Assembly: GCF_001957125.1 (NCBI RefSeq)
Contig: NZ_MPHJ01000005.1
Coordinates: forward strand, 278,964 to 342,963
Reading direction: 5' to 3'
DNA length: 64,000 nt
Source of the DNA: Shewanella sp. UCD-KL12
GTDB lineage: Bacteria > Pseudomonadota > Gammaproteobacteria > Enterobacterales > Shewanellaceae
Under the pieces are notes generated by a model. The model was not told the DNA's origin, ran no database searches, and saw only the letters and a list, made by a program, of their open reading frames with translations. The translations under genes were made by a program, and so were the position numbers. Shown in pieces: positions 1 through 8,712 of the stretch. The stretch's first letter is position 1. Each line of letters opens with the position of its first letter.

Positions 1-1
1 C

Positions 2-145
2 CTAGAGTACCCTTCGGCTAGCCCCGAAAATTATTCTGATGATGGGATGTACGTACAGCCTTGGAATGTCGCTAAAGATAGTTGTGGCAGCTGCCATGAT
101 GATTACGATGATCGAGCTGCAATGATTGAAAAGATGCACCAATAA
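2..145 (+). CDS. C-terminal fragment of a multiheme c-type cytochrome (5' end outside window)
   Basis: The frame is open from the window edge to a TAA at 143-145 and encodes 47 residues. It contains one covalent heme-binding motif, CGSCH, about 20 residues before the C-terminus, followed by a short tail ending KMHQ. Ending shortly after a final CXXCH is typical of large periplasmic or outer-surface multiheme cytochromes, and the UndA-like protein at 26767-29085 ends the same way. The family cannot be fixed from this fragment: an OmcA/MtrC-type or another periplasmic multiheme protein would fit. It converges with the next gene and lies beside the ttrBA pair, so it may serve electron transfer to a respiratory enzyme, which is inference from position. 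Confidence 0.75.
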   Translation, partial: LEYPSASPENYSDDGMYVQPWNVAKDSCGSCHDDYDDRAAMIEKMHQ

Positions 146-171
146 GTAAACGATTTAACTCGATAAAAAAT

Positions 172-203
172 AAAAGCCAATTCGCTTATGCTAATTGGCT
201 TTA
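172..203. terminator. Bidirectional intrinsic terminator
   Basis: GCCAATT at 176-182 pairs with AATTGGC at 193-199 around a 10-nt loop. An A-run precedes the stem and a short T-run follows it, so it can serve both the cytochrome gene (plus) and the secreted protein gene (minus), which converge here. Confidence 0.75.
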
Positions 204-229
204 ATTATTAAAAGTCATATTAATTATAA

Positions 230-820
230 CTACTTATGTCCCCAAGGCACTGGCGGTAAATCAACAGGCTTAGTCAGGTCAAAATCTACTCTAAAATCGC
301 GATTCTCGCGTGTTAGACGGTAAGTAAACTCTTGTGGTTTGATATACATATGCCACACATTCGTTATTGAAACATCTAGGCCGTTTTCTCTGAAGTTATT
401 GATAGAGTGAGCATCAACAGGGAAAGATTGCTCGCTAGGGCTCCCCATATCTCCCGTCATTCCGCCATACATAGTCACCTTGTCTTCACTGCCATCTTTA
501 TGACGATGGTCATGGGCTAAGTGCAAACCATATTGCGTTTTAGTGATCACCCAAGTGCGTGAGTGATCTTCACCAACATGAAAAGGAACTTTAAGCTGGG
601 TGTCACTGCACTCACGCACGTGCATCACGAGTTTCTTCCCACTGAAAGCTGAATCGACTGTATTGCCAGCGGTTACTGTACCTTCAAACGCCTTACCACA
701 ATGCGCGGCGATGCTATCAAAAAACGTATCTTGTTCGCTTGTTGTTGCCAATGCTGGCATCGCTAACATAGAGGCTGAGGTCAGTAATAAAGCTAGGTGT
801 GAGTGTTTTGTTGTTTTCAT
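230..820 (-). CDS. Secreted protein of unknown function (196 aa)
   Basis: I do not recognise a family. The start at 820 is chosen because GGAG lies 6 nt upstream of that ATG; an in-frame ATG 15 nt further upstream lacks a ribosome binding site. The N-terminus (about residues 1-25, positively charged then hydrophobic, ending MPALA) is a Sec signal peptide, so the product should be periplasmic. The mature part has two cysteines (near residues 41 and 71) that could form a disulfide, and a His-rich stretch HDHRH near residue 105. The C-terminal half looks beta-rich. It sits between a multiheme cytochrome gene and the ttrBA genes, but has its own terminator and shares no overlap with either, so a link to respiration is only suggested. 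Confidence 0.7.
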   Translation of the reverse strand: MKTTKHSHLALLLTSASMLAMPALATTSEQDTFFDSIAAHCGKAFEGTVTAGNTVDSAFSGKKLVMHVRECSDTQLKVPFHVGEDHSRTWVITKTQYGLHLAHDHRHKDGSEDKVTMYGGMTGDMGSPSEQSFPVDAHSINNFRENGLDVSITNVWHMYIKPQEFTYRLTRENRDFRVDFDLTKPVDLPPVPWGHK

Positions 821-912
821 TATTATCTCCATCAATTTGTGCCAGACAGCCTAACATAATGAGATAAATATTAACTTAAGCTCTAATAATGAGTTTACTT
901 ACAGGCTAGCTA

Positions 913-947
913 TAAAAAACCCCTCAGTGAACGGGTACTGAGGGGGC
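913..947 (-). terminator. Intrinsic terminator downstream of ttrA
   Basis: CCCCTCAGT at 920-928 pairs perfectly with ACTGAGGGG at 937-945. Read on the minus strand the stem is followed by a run of six T, so it ends the ttrB-ttrA transcript. Confidence 0.85.
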
Positions 948-1009
948 TGATTGGTGGATCAGAAAGGGTAAAGCACTATTGTCGATTAATCATTTGCCTC
1001 AGAGGCTGA

Positions 1010-4000
1010 CTAAACTTTCACAACTCGCACAGGGATCCCATGACGACAGTTGGCTCCAGTCCAATAGTCGTTGAGCATACTGGCAGAGCCACCACGAGTT
1101 GGATCAGTCGGGATCATCTGGTTGATTGCAACACCACCAGCTCGCTGAGTGAGCGCCGGGATCTTTTTCCCATCAATGACACGATCGTCTCCGCCAAATC
1201 CCTCACTGTGACCAAAGCCATGGGATACACATACCGCCTCTTTAGCTACGCCAGAGTCAGTTTGCAGTATGCCTACAGCGGGTTTCCCGTTTGCCGTTAT
1301 CAGCTGAACATTGTCGCCATTAACTAAGCCCTGCTCACTGGCAGTCTCTTGGTTCATATAGATGTAGTTTGTCGGGCTTATCTCTGCAATGCGTTTATAG
1401 GCAACGGCATAGTTTGAGCGCACTGTAGCCTTATAACTTGAGAACAACAGAGGGTATTCCGACTTTGGCCAATGGCTCTCCCAGGTGTCACCATTCCAGA
1501 ATTTATGCTCTTGGTAGGTGACAGTGCCGGGGTAATGCTCCCCTGAATAAGCATGACGCAGCTGTGCAACAGCCTCATGATAAATCTGCAAACACTTGGC
1601 GCCCGCCCCTTTTACAAACTCACCGTCGTAACGCTCATCCGCCACATAGTATCCACCTCTTGATAGGAGGGACTCCACTTGAGCCGTTTCAGTTGGGGTC
1701 AGCTTAGAGAGCAATGGTTTCATTGCGTAATCTAAACCAGCCCACTCTCTATCTTCTGCAGTCACTTTGGGCAGGCTTTCACACTGAGAAGCCACATTCG
1801 CTAGATATTTCCCATGCCAATCTTCAAAGCACAAGAGATCAGCGTGCTGACCGTCGGCATGGGCGATAGCCCCTTTACCAAAACCTGGTAGCTCCATCTC
1901 TAAGGCGATATCGATGAGTAACTGCTCCATGCACACATGCTGGCCTCGCTCATTTTTTACTGTTCTTGGTGTCACTAATGGCGCAGCGGCAACGACCCCT
2001 AACATATGGGAGCCCCACATACGGTCTGCGGCGTACTCCTCCAACATAGAGCGATCTGGAATAAAATAATCCGCATAGCGGTTCGTTTCATTCATATGGC
2101 AATCAATACCCACAATTAACGGCAGACGTTTTGGATCTTTAATACTCTCAACCACCTCCTGACTAATTGAGGCTGCACTATAGAGAAAGTTATTGCGCCA
2201 GTTAAACAAAGCCTTAGCCTGATAGGGATCGGCATTAGCATGGCTTGTCCACTGCTCGGCGGCATTCATTGCTGGCAGAACTTCATGCCAAGGTGTACTT
2301 GCAGGATAAGGATTTTGTCCTTTAGCTCGTTTCTGCTGATACTCAGTCGAAGACTCATACGCACCATCACGGCAGGCATTAACAACGCCATCTAAACTGA
2401 CACCCTTTTCGATATTAGCGAGATCGTAACGCCCCTCTAAGCCACCGATCGGACCATTACCATAAATAGCGCCACCTTTAGCATCATGAGAGCCCACTAA
2501 GGTATTGAGCGTTGCCCAGATCCAGCCCATTACAAAGCCATCAGATGAGTTAGTGCCGCCATTACCTGCCACACAGGCCTTACGACCATAATGAGCTAAG
2601 TCTTTGGCGACTTGACGCATCTCTTTCACTGAGATGCCTGACTGCTCGGCATAGACCTGCATACTTGTTCGCTGCGCCTCTAACTTCAGCAAGAGCAAAG
2701 AGGAAACCAGCTTAACCTTACGACCCTTTTTATCCTTGACCACCTTACTGACAAACAGCTCAGCTTTATCGCCATCCTCTGCAGACACCAACGTTGAGCT
2801 AGAGGACTTAATGATTAACGCTTCATCGCCGCCAAGGCCGAAATCAGCCGCTTTAGCAAAACCTCTGTAATTAGGGTGAGTCGGCTCCATCACCACAAGG
2901 TGACCCGCATTGGTAAAATTAAGCTCACCTGCAGCTTTTGCAGCCTTCTCGCTCGCTCCTTCAAGATGGGTTCTATTGAACCACTCCTCTTCAAGCATGG
3001 TGCGAATAACACCAAAAGAGAATGCTGCATCTTGACCCGGCTTAACCGCTAACCATTTAGCGTTGGTATCTGCAGCAACTGTGGTACGCAGTAGCGGATC
3101 GACGCAGACATACTTAAACTTTCTATCTACTCGGCTATCTGCAAGCCCACGCCCGACTCGGTTAAGGCTGGCACCCGATGAACCTGGGCTGGTGCCCATA
3201 AACAGACCATACTCAACATTTTCCCAGTCAACATCATTAAGCCACTCTTCAAACCCTGCAGCCATACCTAAGCTGTAGCCAGTCGCTTGCGCAGCGCCGC
3301 AATAGGCATGTTTAGTCCCTAAGTTACTCGTGCCCCAAGCTTGCTGCATAAAGCGGGCATAGAAACTGCCGCGCAAGGTATCTTCTGCACAGAAGGTAGC
3401 AAACAGGTGGTTCGCTGCACTGCCAAACTCAGGAAAGCCTGGTTTTACTGGCTTATCGAGCTGACGTATCGCAGCTAAACCTTCAACATGCCCCTCTCCA
3501 AACAGGTCCCCACCCTTTACAATTTCAGACAGTGCCTGTTCATAACTGATTGTGATCCACTTGCCTTCACCACGTTTACCCGCTCGCTTGAGTACCTGAC
3601 TCACCCGACGCTCATCATCAACCGAGTCGGCACAGCTTGCGCCCTTAGCACAAGTCGTGGCGCGATTGGCCAGCCCCGCTTCACCAGCCATTTCGATATA
3701 GCTTTGCTTCACGCTCACCTCAATGGGCAAGGGAGAGCCTGAGTTGTTCTCGCAATAGGGGTTACCACCTACTTTCAGTACCTTGTCACTTTTCTCATCA
3801 ATACGAACACGTAAGCCACAGATGTTGTAACAGCTAAAGCAACGTGAGTATGCCGTCCTCACTCCAGCCGTCTTACTCCATTGACCCTCTGCACTTTGCG
3901 AGCACTCAGGTGGAATAGGATGACCGAAGCGAGCCACATCTTGACTGCGCTTAGGATGAATGGGTTGAGTTTTATCACCACAACCCACTGTTGCTGCGGC

Positions 4001-4045
4001 GACTGACACGACACCCGCTTGGGTTAAAAATTTACGTCTATCCAT
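1010..4045 (-). CDS. ttrA: Tetrathionate reductase-type molybdopterin catalytic subunit (TtrA-like)
   Basis: This is a large (1011 aa) member of the DMSO reductase superfamily. The N-terminus carries a Tat motif (RRKFL, residues 3-7), so it is exported folded to the periplasm. A 4Fe-4S site is visible as C69-x2-C72-x3-C76 with a fourth ligand near C132 in a CAKG context. The expected molybdenum-ligand position is occupied by cysteine in HAYCGAAQ (C249), as in TtrA and ArrA enzymes. The length (TtrA is about 1020 aa), the Cys ligand and the adjacent TtrB-type subunit favour tetrathionate reductase, which reduces tetrathionate to thiosulfate; a related sulfur- or arsenic-oxyanion reductase is possible. 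It lies 9 bp after ttrB and shares its transcript. No TtrC membrane anchor or TtrRS two-component system is beside it. Confidence 0.8.
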   Translation of the reverse strand: MDRRKFLTQAGVVSVAAATVGCGDKTQPIHPKRSQDVARFGHPIPPECSQSAEGQWSKTAGVRTAYSRCFSCYNICGLRVRIDEKSDKVLKVGGNPYCENNSGSPLPIEVSVKQSYIEMAGEAGLANRATTCAKGASCADSVDDERRVSQVLKRAGKRGEGKWITISYEQALSEIVKGGDLFGEGHVEGLAAIRQLDKPVKPGFPEFGSAANHLFATFCAEDTLRGSFYARFMQQAWGTSNLGTKHAYCGAAQATGYSLGMAAGFEEWLNDVDWENVEYGLFMGTSPGSSGASLNRVGRGLADSRVDRKFKYVCVDPLLRTTVAADTNAKWLAVKPGQDAAFSFGVIRTMLEEEWFNRTHLEGASEKAAKAAGELNFTNAGHLVVMEPTHPNYRGFAKAADFGLGGDEALIIKSSSSTLVSAEDGDKAELFVSKVVKDKKGRKVKLVSSLLLLKLEAQRTSMQVYAEQSGISVKEMRQVAKDLAHYGRKACVAGNGGTNSSDGFVMGWIWATLNTLVGSHDAKGGAIYGNGPIGGLEGRYDLANIEKGVSLDGVVNACRDGAYESSTEYQQKRAKGQNPYPASTPWHEVLPAMNAAEQWTSHANADPYQAKALFNWRNNFLYSAASISQEVVESIKDPKRLPLIVGIDCHMNETNRYADYFIPDRSMLEEYAADRMWGSHMLGVVAAAPLVTPRTVKNERGQHVCMEQLLIDIALEMELPGFGKGAIAHADGQHADLLCFEDWHGKYLANVASQCESLPKVTAEDREWAGLDYAMKPLLSKLTPTETAQVESLLSRGGYYVADERYDGEFVKGAGAKCLQIYHEAVAQLRHAYSGEHYPGTVTYQEHKFWNGDTWESHWPKSEYPLLFSSYKATVRSNYAVAYKRIAEISPTNYIYMNQETASEQGLVNGDNVQLITANGKPAVGILQTDSGVAKEAVCVSHGFGHSEGFGGDDRVIDGKKIPALTQRAGGVAINQMIPTDPTRGGSASMLNDYWTGANCRHGIPVRVVKV

Positions 4046-4054
4046 TACGAACTC

Positions 4055-4750
4055 CTAGCGCTGCCATTCGAGAAAATTAAGCGACAAGATCTCTTGATCA
4101 TCTGCCTGCTCAGGTAAACCGATATAGAAAATATTGGGCTGAGTGCCAGCCTCAGATAGCATGGCGTACACCTTATTATCTTTCACTAACTGGGATACCG
4201 TACTGGCAGGATCATTGAGATCCCCAAAGACCCTAGCCTCACCGATACAGGTCTCGACACAAGCAGGCAAAAGGCCGACTGACACTCGGTGAATACAGAA
4301 ATTACACTTTTCAGGCGGGGACTCTAATGTGTCATCTTTGCGTCTTGCGCCATAGGGACATGCATCGACACAAAGCTGGCAATGGATGCACTCATCATGG
4401 TCGATAACCACAATGCCATCCTCTTTACGCTTATATGTTGCCTCTACAGGACACACATAAACACATGCTGGGTTATCACATTGATTGCACTGATTCGGTA
4501 CCGCTAACGTAGATATTTGACCTTGTTGCTCAATACTTGCCTGATTAACTCGCGTTCTCCCACGCCCTGTATCTGTCTGGTTCTCCATCGCGCAAGAAAC
4601 TGTACAAGATAAGCATCCGGTACAGCGGCGAACATCAAAAACCATAGCCAAACGTTTTTCTGCAGTTTTTGCTTGTAGTTGTGCCACAGGCACAATCGAC
4701 AGCATGGCACCACCAGCAGCCATTTTTAATATGGAACGTCTATCCAACAT
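4055..4750 (-). CDS. ttrB: Tetrathionate reductase-type iron-sulfur subunit (TtrB-like)
   Basis: A 231-aa electron-transfer subunit. The start at 4750 follows a strong GAGGTGG ribosome binding site and places the Tat motif RRSILKM at the very N-terminus; the longer reading adds 13 residues without a binding site. Four cysteine clusters are visible, beginning with CTGCLSC, CNQCDNPAC, CIHCQLC and CNFC, consistent with four 4Fe-4S clusters in the DmsB/TtrB/PhsB fold. A Tat signal on the B subunit itself is a TtrB trait, since most DmsB-type subunits lack one. It would pass electrons from a quinol or cytochrome donor to TtrA. It is the first gene of ttrB-ttrA. Confidence 0.85.
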   Translation of the reverse strand: MLDRRSILKMAAGGAMLSIVPVAQLQAKTAEKRLAMVFDVRRCTGCLSCTVSCAMENQTDTGRGRTRVNQASIEQQGQISTLAVPNQCNQCDNPACVYVCPVEATYKRKEDGIVVIDHDECIHCQLCVDACPYGARRKDDTLESPPEKCNFCIHRVSVGLLPACVETCIGEARVFGDLNDPASTVSQLVKDNKVYAMLSEAGTQPNIFYIGLPEQADDQEILSLNFLEWQR

Positions 4751-5107
4751 AATCCACCTCACACATAAACTATATTTATATATAGCCAATATAAATTGAC
4801 CTTTATTTTAAAATACACATATAAATATAAATTAATAACTGGAATTAACTTTTAAATTAAGCAACAAAGCAGAGCTCACACTTTAAAAATAAATTAAAAA
4901 AACATGAAATAAATTCCAACATAGTATTTTTGGAAGGGATAATATCAATATAGAGATAATCCAGTGGTCGACAATATTAAACACACCAAACAAGGTTAGA
5001 CATCAACACCTTTCAAAACAATAACATAGGCAAGAACACGCAAATCACCTTTTATATTTAAGCAAACAAAAACAAAGGCTAATGCTATTCACCAGTAAAA
5101 TTCGATT

Positions 5108-5129
5108 ATTGATATTTGCATTTATCAAT
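5108..5129. promoter_or_regulatory. 22-bp palindrome, candidate operator
   Basis: ATTGATA (5108-5114) and TATCAAT (5123-5129) are exact reverse complements separated by 8 bp. The site lies 127 bp before the LysR start and about 360 bp before ttrB. Paired inverted arms in a divergent spacer are typical of a LysR-type operator, so autoregulation is plausible. The arms resemble an FNR half-site, but the spacing is too wide for FNR. Confidence 0.45.
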
Positions 5130-5180
5130 AAATGAAAAGTGAGATTAATATCAAAGTAAGAATAATAACCATATTAAAAG

Positions 5181-5196
5181 TGTGACATATAACACT
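5181..5196. promoter_or_regulatory. Weak CRP-like site
   Basis: TGTGA-N6-ACACT matches the CRP consensus TGTGA-N6-TCACA at 8 of 10 positions. CRP controls anaerobic respiration in Shewanella, which makes this worth noting, but chance matches at this level are common in AT-rich DNA. Confidence 0.25.
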
Positions 5197-5255
5197 GTAT
5201 TACCTTAAACATACATAGATGATAATAACCAATAACAAATCAACAGAAATAAACC

Positions 5256-6221
5256 ATGAATAAAATAGACCAATTAAATTACAATCAATTAAAAGTGTTT
5301 ATTTCAATATATGAACATGGTCAAAGTCATCAAGCTGCAAATGAATTAGGCATGACAGCATCAGGTGTAAGCAGAACCTTAAAAATATTACGTGATATTT
5401 TTAAGGACTCACTCTTTATACGAAGATCATCTGGTTTCGTCGCCACTGAAAAAACCCATCAGTTAATCCCAATGGCAAAGTCTTTAGTAGAGCAATACCA
5501 GAAAATTGAGATGCAGCACTCAGTCTTCACTCCCGCTGAGTCTGGTGGTCAATACATCATTCATGCTTATGACGAGTTTGTTTACGCAGTAAAGAAAGTA
5601 ATACGTGATGAGATACTGCTCGAAGCACCTAACCTTCGTTTTGATGTGCGTGTTCTCACTCACGACTGCAGTATGGAACTCGCTAACGGTGATATGGACT
5701 TCGTGGTGGTATATGAAGGATTTAATGGCAAAGGATTAAATTATGAGATGTTTGCAGAAACTGACAGCCTTTATCTACTTGCTAGAAAAGACCACCCAAT
5801 ACTGTCCCAGCCATTAACGCTAGAAACCATCTCTCACTACTCCTGCCTTGAGATAGATAACTACGACGATCTGACGTGTCCACTTCTGGTGAATTTATGC
5901 CGAGAGCAGAACCTCATCATGGAGGTTGAGGGCTACACAGACAGCCTAGCTTCAGCAATGAGGTTACTCAGTGAAAGCGATGCTGTGACATTGAGCTGTA
6001 ATCAATTCACACGTCAGTTTGTCAAGATGCTCCCCCAGATCCAATACGTCAAATTACCCGATGAGTTAGCTCAAAGGTGTCGAATTAGACGGAGAGAAAA
6101 CCGAGAGATAGGTAACTACCTGCTATTTGGAAATACCAATAATTCAGCCGCTTTTAACTGGGTTAAATCCAAACTGATCTGTGGACTCGAGAGAGAGTGG
6201 CGGCTCGCCAGCGATGAATAG
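5256..6221 (+). CDS. LysR-family transcriptional regulator
   Basis: A 321-aa LysR-type protein. The N-terminal winged helix-turn-helix (about residues 8-65) contains the usual HQAANELGMTASGVSRTL recognition region. The rest reads as a LysR substrate-binding domain, with a periplasmic-binding-protein-like fold expected to sense a small ligand. It is divergent from ttrBA and lies about 270 bp upstream of the second molybdoenzyme operon on the same strand, so it could control either or both. No obvious terminator separates it from the gene at 6489. The ribosome binding site is weak. Confidence 0.85.
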   Translation: MNKIDQLNYNQLKVFISIYEHGQSHQAANELGMTASGVSRTLKILRDIFKDSLFIRRSSGFVATEKTHQLIPMAKSLVEQYQKIEMQHSVFTPAESGGQYIIHAYDEFVYAVKKVIRDEILLEAPNLRFDVRVLTHDCSMELANGDMDFVVVYEGFNGKGLNYEMFAETDSLYLLARKDHPILSQPLTLETISHYSCLEIDNYDDLTCPLLVNLCREQNLIMEVEGYTDSLASAMRLLSESDAVTLSCNQFTRQFVKMLPQIQYVKLPDELAQRCRIRRRENREIGNYLLFGNTNNSAAFNWVKSKLICGLEREWRLASDE

Positions 6222-6488
6222 ATCCCAAGCAGTAACAAAGCGATAAGTGGTTAATCCCTGCAATAGATTAGCCCTTACCAATCAAGCCCCTAGGAGGTGA
6301 ATACCCATACATAAAACTGATATGACTAAAGAGTGAGTTAGACCCAAATAATATTGAGTGAGCAAAACATGTATCGACACCATCAAGCTACGCCTGAAGC
6401 CTGAGTCATACATATCGACAAAGCTAGAACACTGGCTTTGCAAATAAAAAATAAACAGTGAATAACACTGACAAGATGGGGAACAAAT

Positions 6489-8702
6489 ATGAAGATTAAC
6501 AGACGCACCTTCCTGCAGGGAGTAGGAGCTAGCTCCGTTGTTAGCTCTCTGTCAGGCTTGATGCCTGGCATTGCCAATGCAACGGAACGCGGCGGGGCGC
6601 CAGATAAACTACTCAAACGTGAAGGTAAGATTGTCTACCATACTTGTCAGCGCAACTGTGCTGATCGGTGTCTGCTTAAATTTACCGTTCAAAACGGCCG
6701 TATGACCTATGTTGAAGGTGCTTCAGAGATGAAGAAGATGGGCACCTCTCCTTGTGTGAAAGGCCATGCCTATGTGCAGTACACCTATGCCGCAGACCGA
6801 ATTTTACACCCTATGGAGCGCGCAGGCGCAAAAGGCGAAGGAAAATGGCGCCGCATCAGCTGGGACGAGGCTTATGCAAAAATCGCTAGCCGTTTACAGC
6901 AGATCATTAAAGAGCATGGTGCTGACTCCATTTTGCCATACAGCTATTCAGGCCACGAAGGCGTTATTGGGAAATACGGCGGACCTAGCCGTTTCTTTAA
7001 CGCTGTAGGGGCTCGCAAGCTAGATCGTAAAGTGTGTGTTTTCGCCGCCTATGAAGGCCTGAAGTCTGTGACTGGTACTTACCAAGGTCCAGATCCATAC
7101 GACAATATCTACACCAACTGTTATATCTCTTGGGGCCAAAACGAAACCGCGACGAACGTACACGGTATTAAGTTTATCAACCAAGCACGAGACAAAGGTG
7201 CAAAACTCTTGGTTGTAAACCCAATGCGTACGCCTATCGCATCTCAAGCGGATATCTGGCTACAGCCAAAACCAAGCACAGATACCCATCTTGCTACCGG
7301 TATCATGAAGTACTTGATTGAAAACAACTTAGCCGATCTTAAGTTTATCGAAGCTAACACGCTCGGTTATCAAGACCTACTCAAACGCCTTGATGAGATG
7401 AGTTACGACGAAATTGAAAAGGTCACCGGCGTACCGAGAGAGAAGATGTTCAAGTTCGCTAAGGTCTACGGCGAATCTGAGTTATCTGTTATTCGTTTAG
7501 GCTACGGAATGCAGCGTAACTATAACGGTGCTCGTATGTCCCGTGCTATCGCTATGATGCATGCTGTAGCAGGTCAGTACGGTAAGATTGGTAATGGCTT
7601 TATTTATGACAACACCCAAGCGGATGACAGCTTAAATTACTCCAAAGGGCGTGCCGATCATATCCACCCTAATGGCGACACCGTAGGCCATGTCAACATG
7701 ACAGAGATTGCCAAGGCCATTCACCCGACAAATCCTACCGCTTATGGTAAGCCAATCAAGCCTATTAAGGCTGTGATTAATTACAATGGTAACTTCGTTT
7801 CAGTCGCACCTGATTCCAACGCCTGTCGCCTAGGGGCAATGCGTGATGACCTGTTCTTAGTGGTTCATGATTTCTTAATGACAGATACCGCAGAACTTGC
7901 CGACATCATAGTACCATCGACAACTCAGTTCGAGTTCCCAGATATGGGTACTGATTACAACTGTTACCACATGCAAACCTCTGAAAAAGTGATTGAGCCT
8001 TTAGGTGAATCTAAAGATAACTGGATCTTCTTTAAAGAGTTAGCCGCTCATATGGGGCTAGATCACCACCCTGAGATGCGTGTCGATTATGAACAGATAT
8101 TGCGTGACTTCTTAGACACTGAGGAGCCCGCCTTCAGACACAACAACATCACTTACGAGCAGATCATCAAAGATAAGTTCGTCACCGTTTACGATCAACG
8201 TCCCTACTTTGGTGATGGCAAATACAAGACTGACAGTGGCAAGATTGAGTTCCACTCTCAGATGATGATTGACGCCGGTTACCACCCAGTGATCGACTTT
8301 GGTCTGCCTGAAGATGAGATGATCCCAGAGGAGAAGAGCTTACCGTTTAGGATGTTATCTCCAGCGATCCCTCAGCGTGCCAACAGCTCATTCTACAACG
8401 TGAAGTATATTCGTAACTTCCCAGCATATATGGCCAAGATCAACACTGAAGACGCCAAAGAACTAGGGATTAAAAACAACGACACGGTCAGACTCAGCAA
8501 TCACAGAGGCGAAGCATTCTTTGTTGCACAGGTTTCAGGCCAGGTTGGACGCGGCACAGTTATGGCACCTAAAAATAACTGGCGCCGTATGGATCCCCAG
8601 GGCAGAGCCAGCTGTACCAACAACCTCACCACCGACAAATTGACCGATATGGGCGGCTGCTCAGCCTACCATTCGACCAATGTCGCGCTAGAAAAAGCCT
8701 AA
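6489..8702 (+). CDS. DMSO reductase-family molybdopterin oxidoreductase, catalytic subunit, substrate unknown
   Basis: A 737-aa periplasmic enzyme with Tat motif RRTFLQG at residues 5-11. The iron-sulfur site is C53-x3-C57-x3-C61 plus C89 in CVKG, the cysteine spacing of DmsA-type enzymes. The region that carries the active-site serine in DmsA reads CVFAAYEG here (residues 183-190). No serine is present, and C183 is the only nearby thiol, so the metal ligand is uncertain. The C-terminal molybdopterin dinucleotide binding domain is recognisable (about residues 610-735). It forms a tight cluster with a DmsB-like ferredoxin, a TorD chaperone and a cytochrome b. The direction of catalysis is unknown: it could be a sulfoxide, sulfur or other reductase, or a dehydrogenase. 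Confidence 0.8.
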   Translation: MKINRRTFLQGVGASSVVSSLSGLMPGIANATERGGAPDKLLKREGKIVYHTCQRNCADRCLLKFTVQNGRMTYVEGASEMKKMGTSPCVKGHAYVQYTYAADRILHPMERAGAKGEGKWRRISWDEAYAKIASRLQQIIKEHGADSILPYSYSGHEGVIGKYGGPSRFFNAVGARKLDRKVCVFAAYEGLKSVTGTYQGPDPYDNIYTNCYISWGQNETATNVHGIKFINQARDKGAKLLVVNPMRTPIASQADIWLQPKPSTDTHLATGIMKYLIENNLADLKFIEANTLGYQDLLKRLDEMSYDEIEKVTGVPREKMFKFAKVYGESELSVIRLGYGMQRNYNGARMSRAIAMMHAVAGQYGKIGNGFIYDNTQADDSLNYSKGRADHIHPNGDTVGHVNMTEIAKAIHPTNPTAYGKPIKPIKAVINYNGNFVSVAPDSNACRLGAMRDDLFLVVHDFLMTDTAELADIIVPSTTQFEFPDMGTDYNCYHMQTSEKVIEPLGESKDNWIFFKELAAHMGLDHHPEMRVDYEQILRDFLDTEEPAFRHNNITYEQIIKDKFVTVYDQRPYFGDGKYKTDSGKIEFHSQMMIDAGYHPVIDFGLPEDEMIPEEKSLPFRMLSPAIPQRANSSFYNVKYIRNFPAYMAKINTEDAKELGIKNNDTVRLSNHRGEAFFVAQVSGQVGRGTVMAPKNNWRRMDPQGRASCTNNLTTDKLTDMGGCSAYHSTNVALEKA

Positions 8703-8712
8703 GGAGTAAAAG

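Larger units (their letters stand above)
4751..5255. other. AT-rich divergent regulatory region between ttrB and a LysR gene
   Basis: About 500 bp with no plausible gene. It is strongly AT-rich and holds the 22-bp palindrome and the CRP-like half-match listed separately. It must contain the promoters for ttrBA (minus) and the LysR gene (plus); I could not place -10/-35 elements with confidence. Confidence 0.7.

Noticed and set aside
5108..5129. FNR site
   Set aside because: The half-sites look right (TTGAT and ATCAA), but the gap between them is 10 bp instead of 4.
6300..6488. CRP or LysR operator before the second molybdoenzyme operon
   Set aside because: I looked for palindromic or CRP-like sequences and found none good enough to list.
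6489..8702. Formate dehydrogenase alpha subunit
   Set aside because: Although the cytochrome b is FdhC/FdnI-like, the catalytic chain lacks the SeCys/Cys-His pair of formate dehydrogenases and has DmsA-type iron-sulfur spacing.
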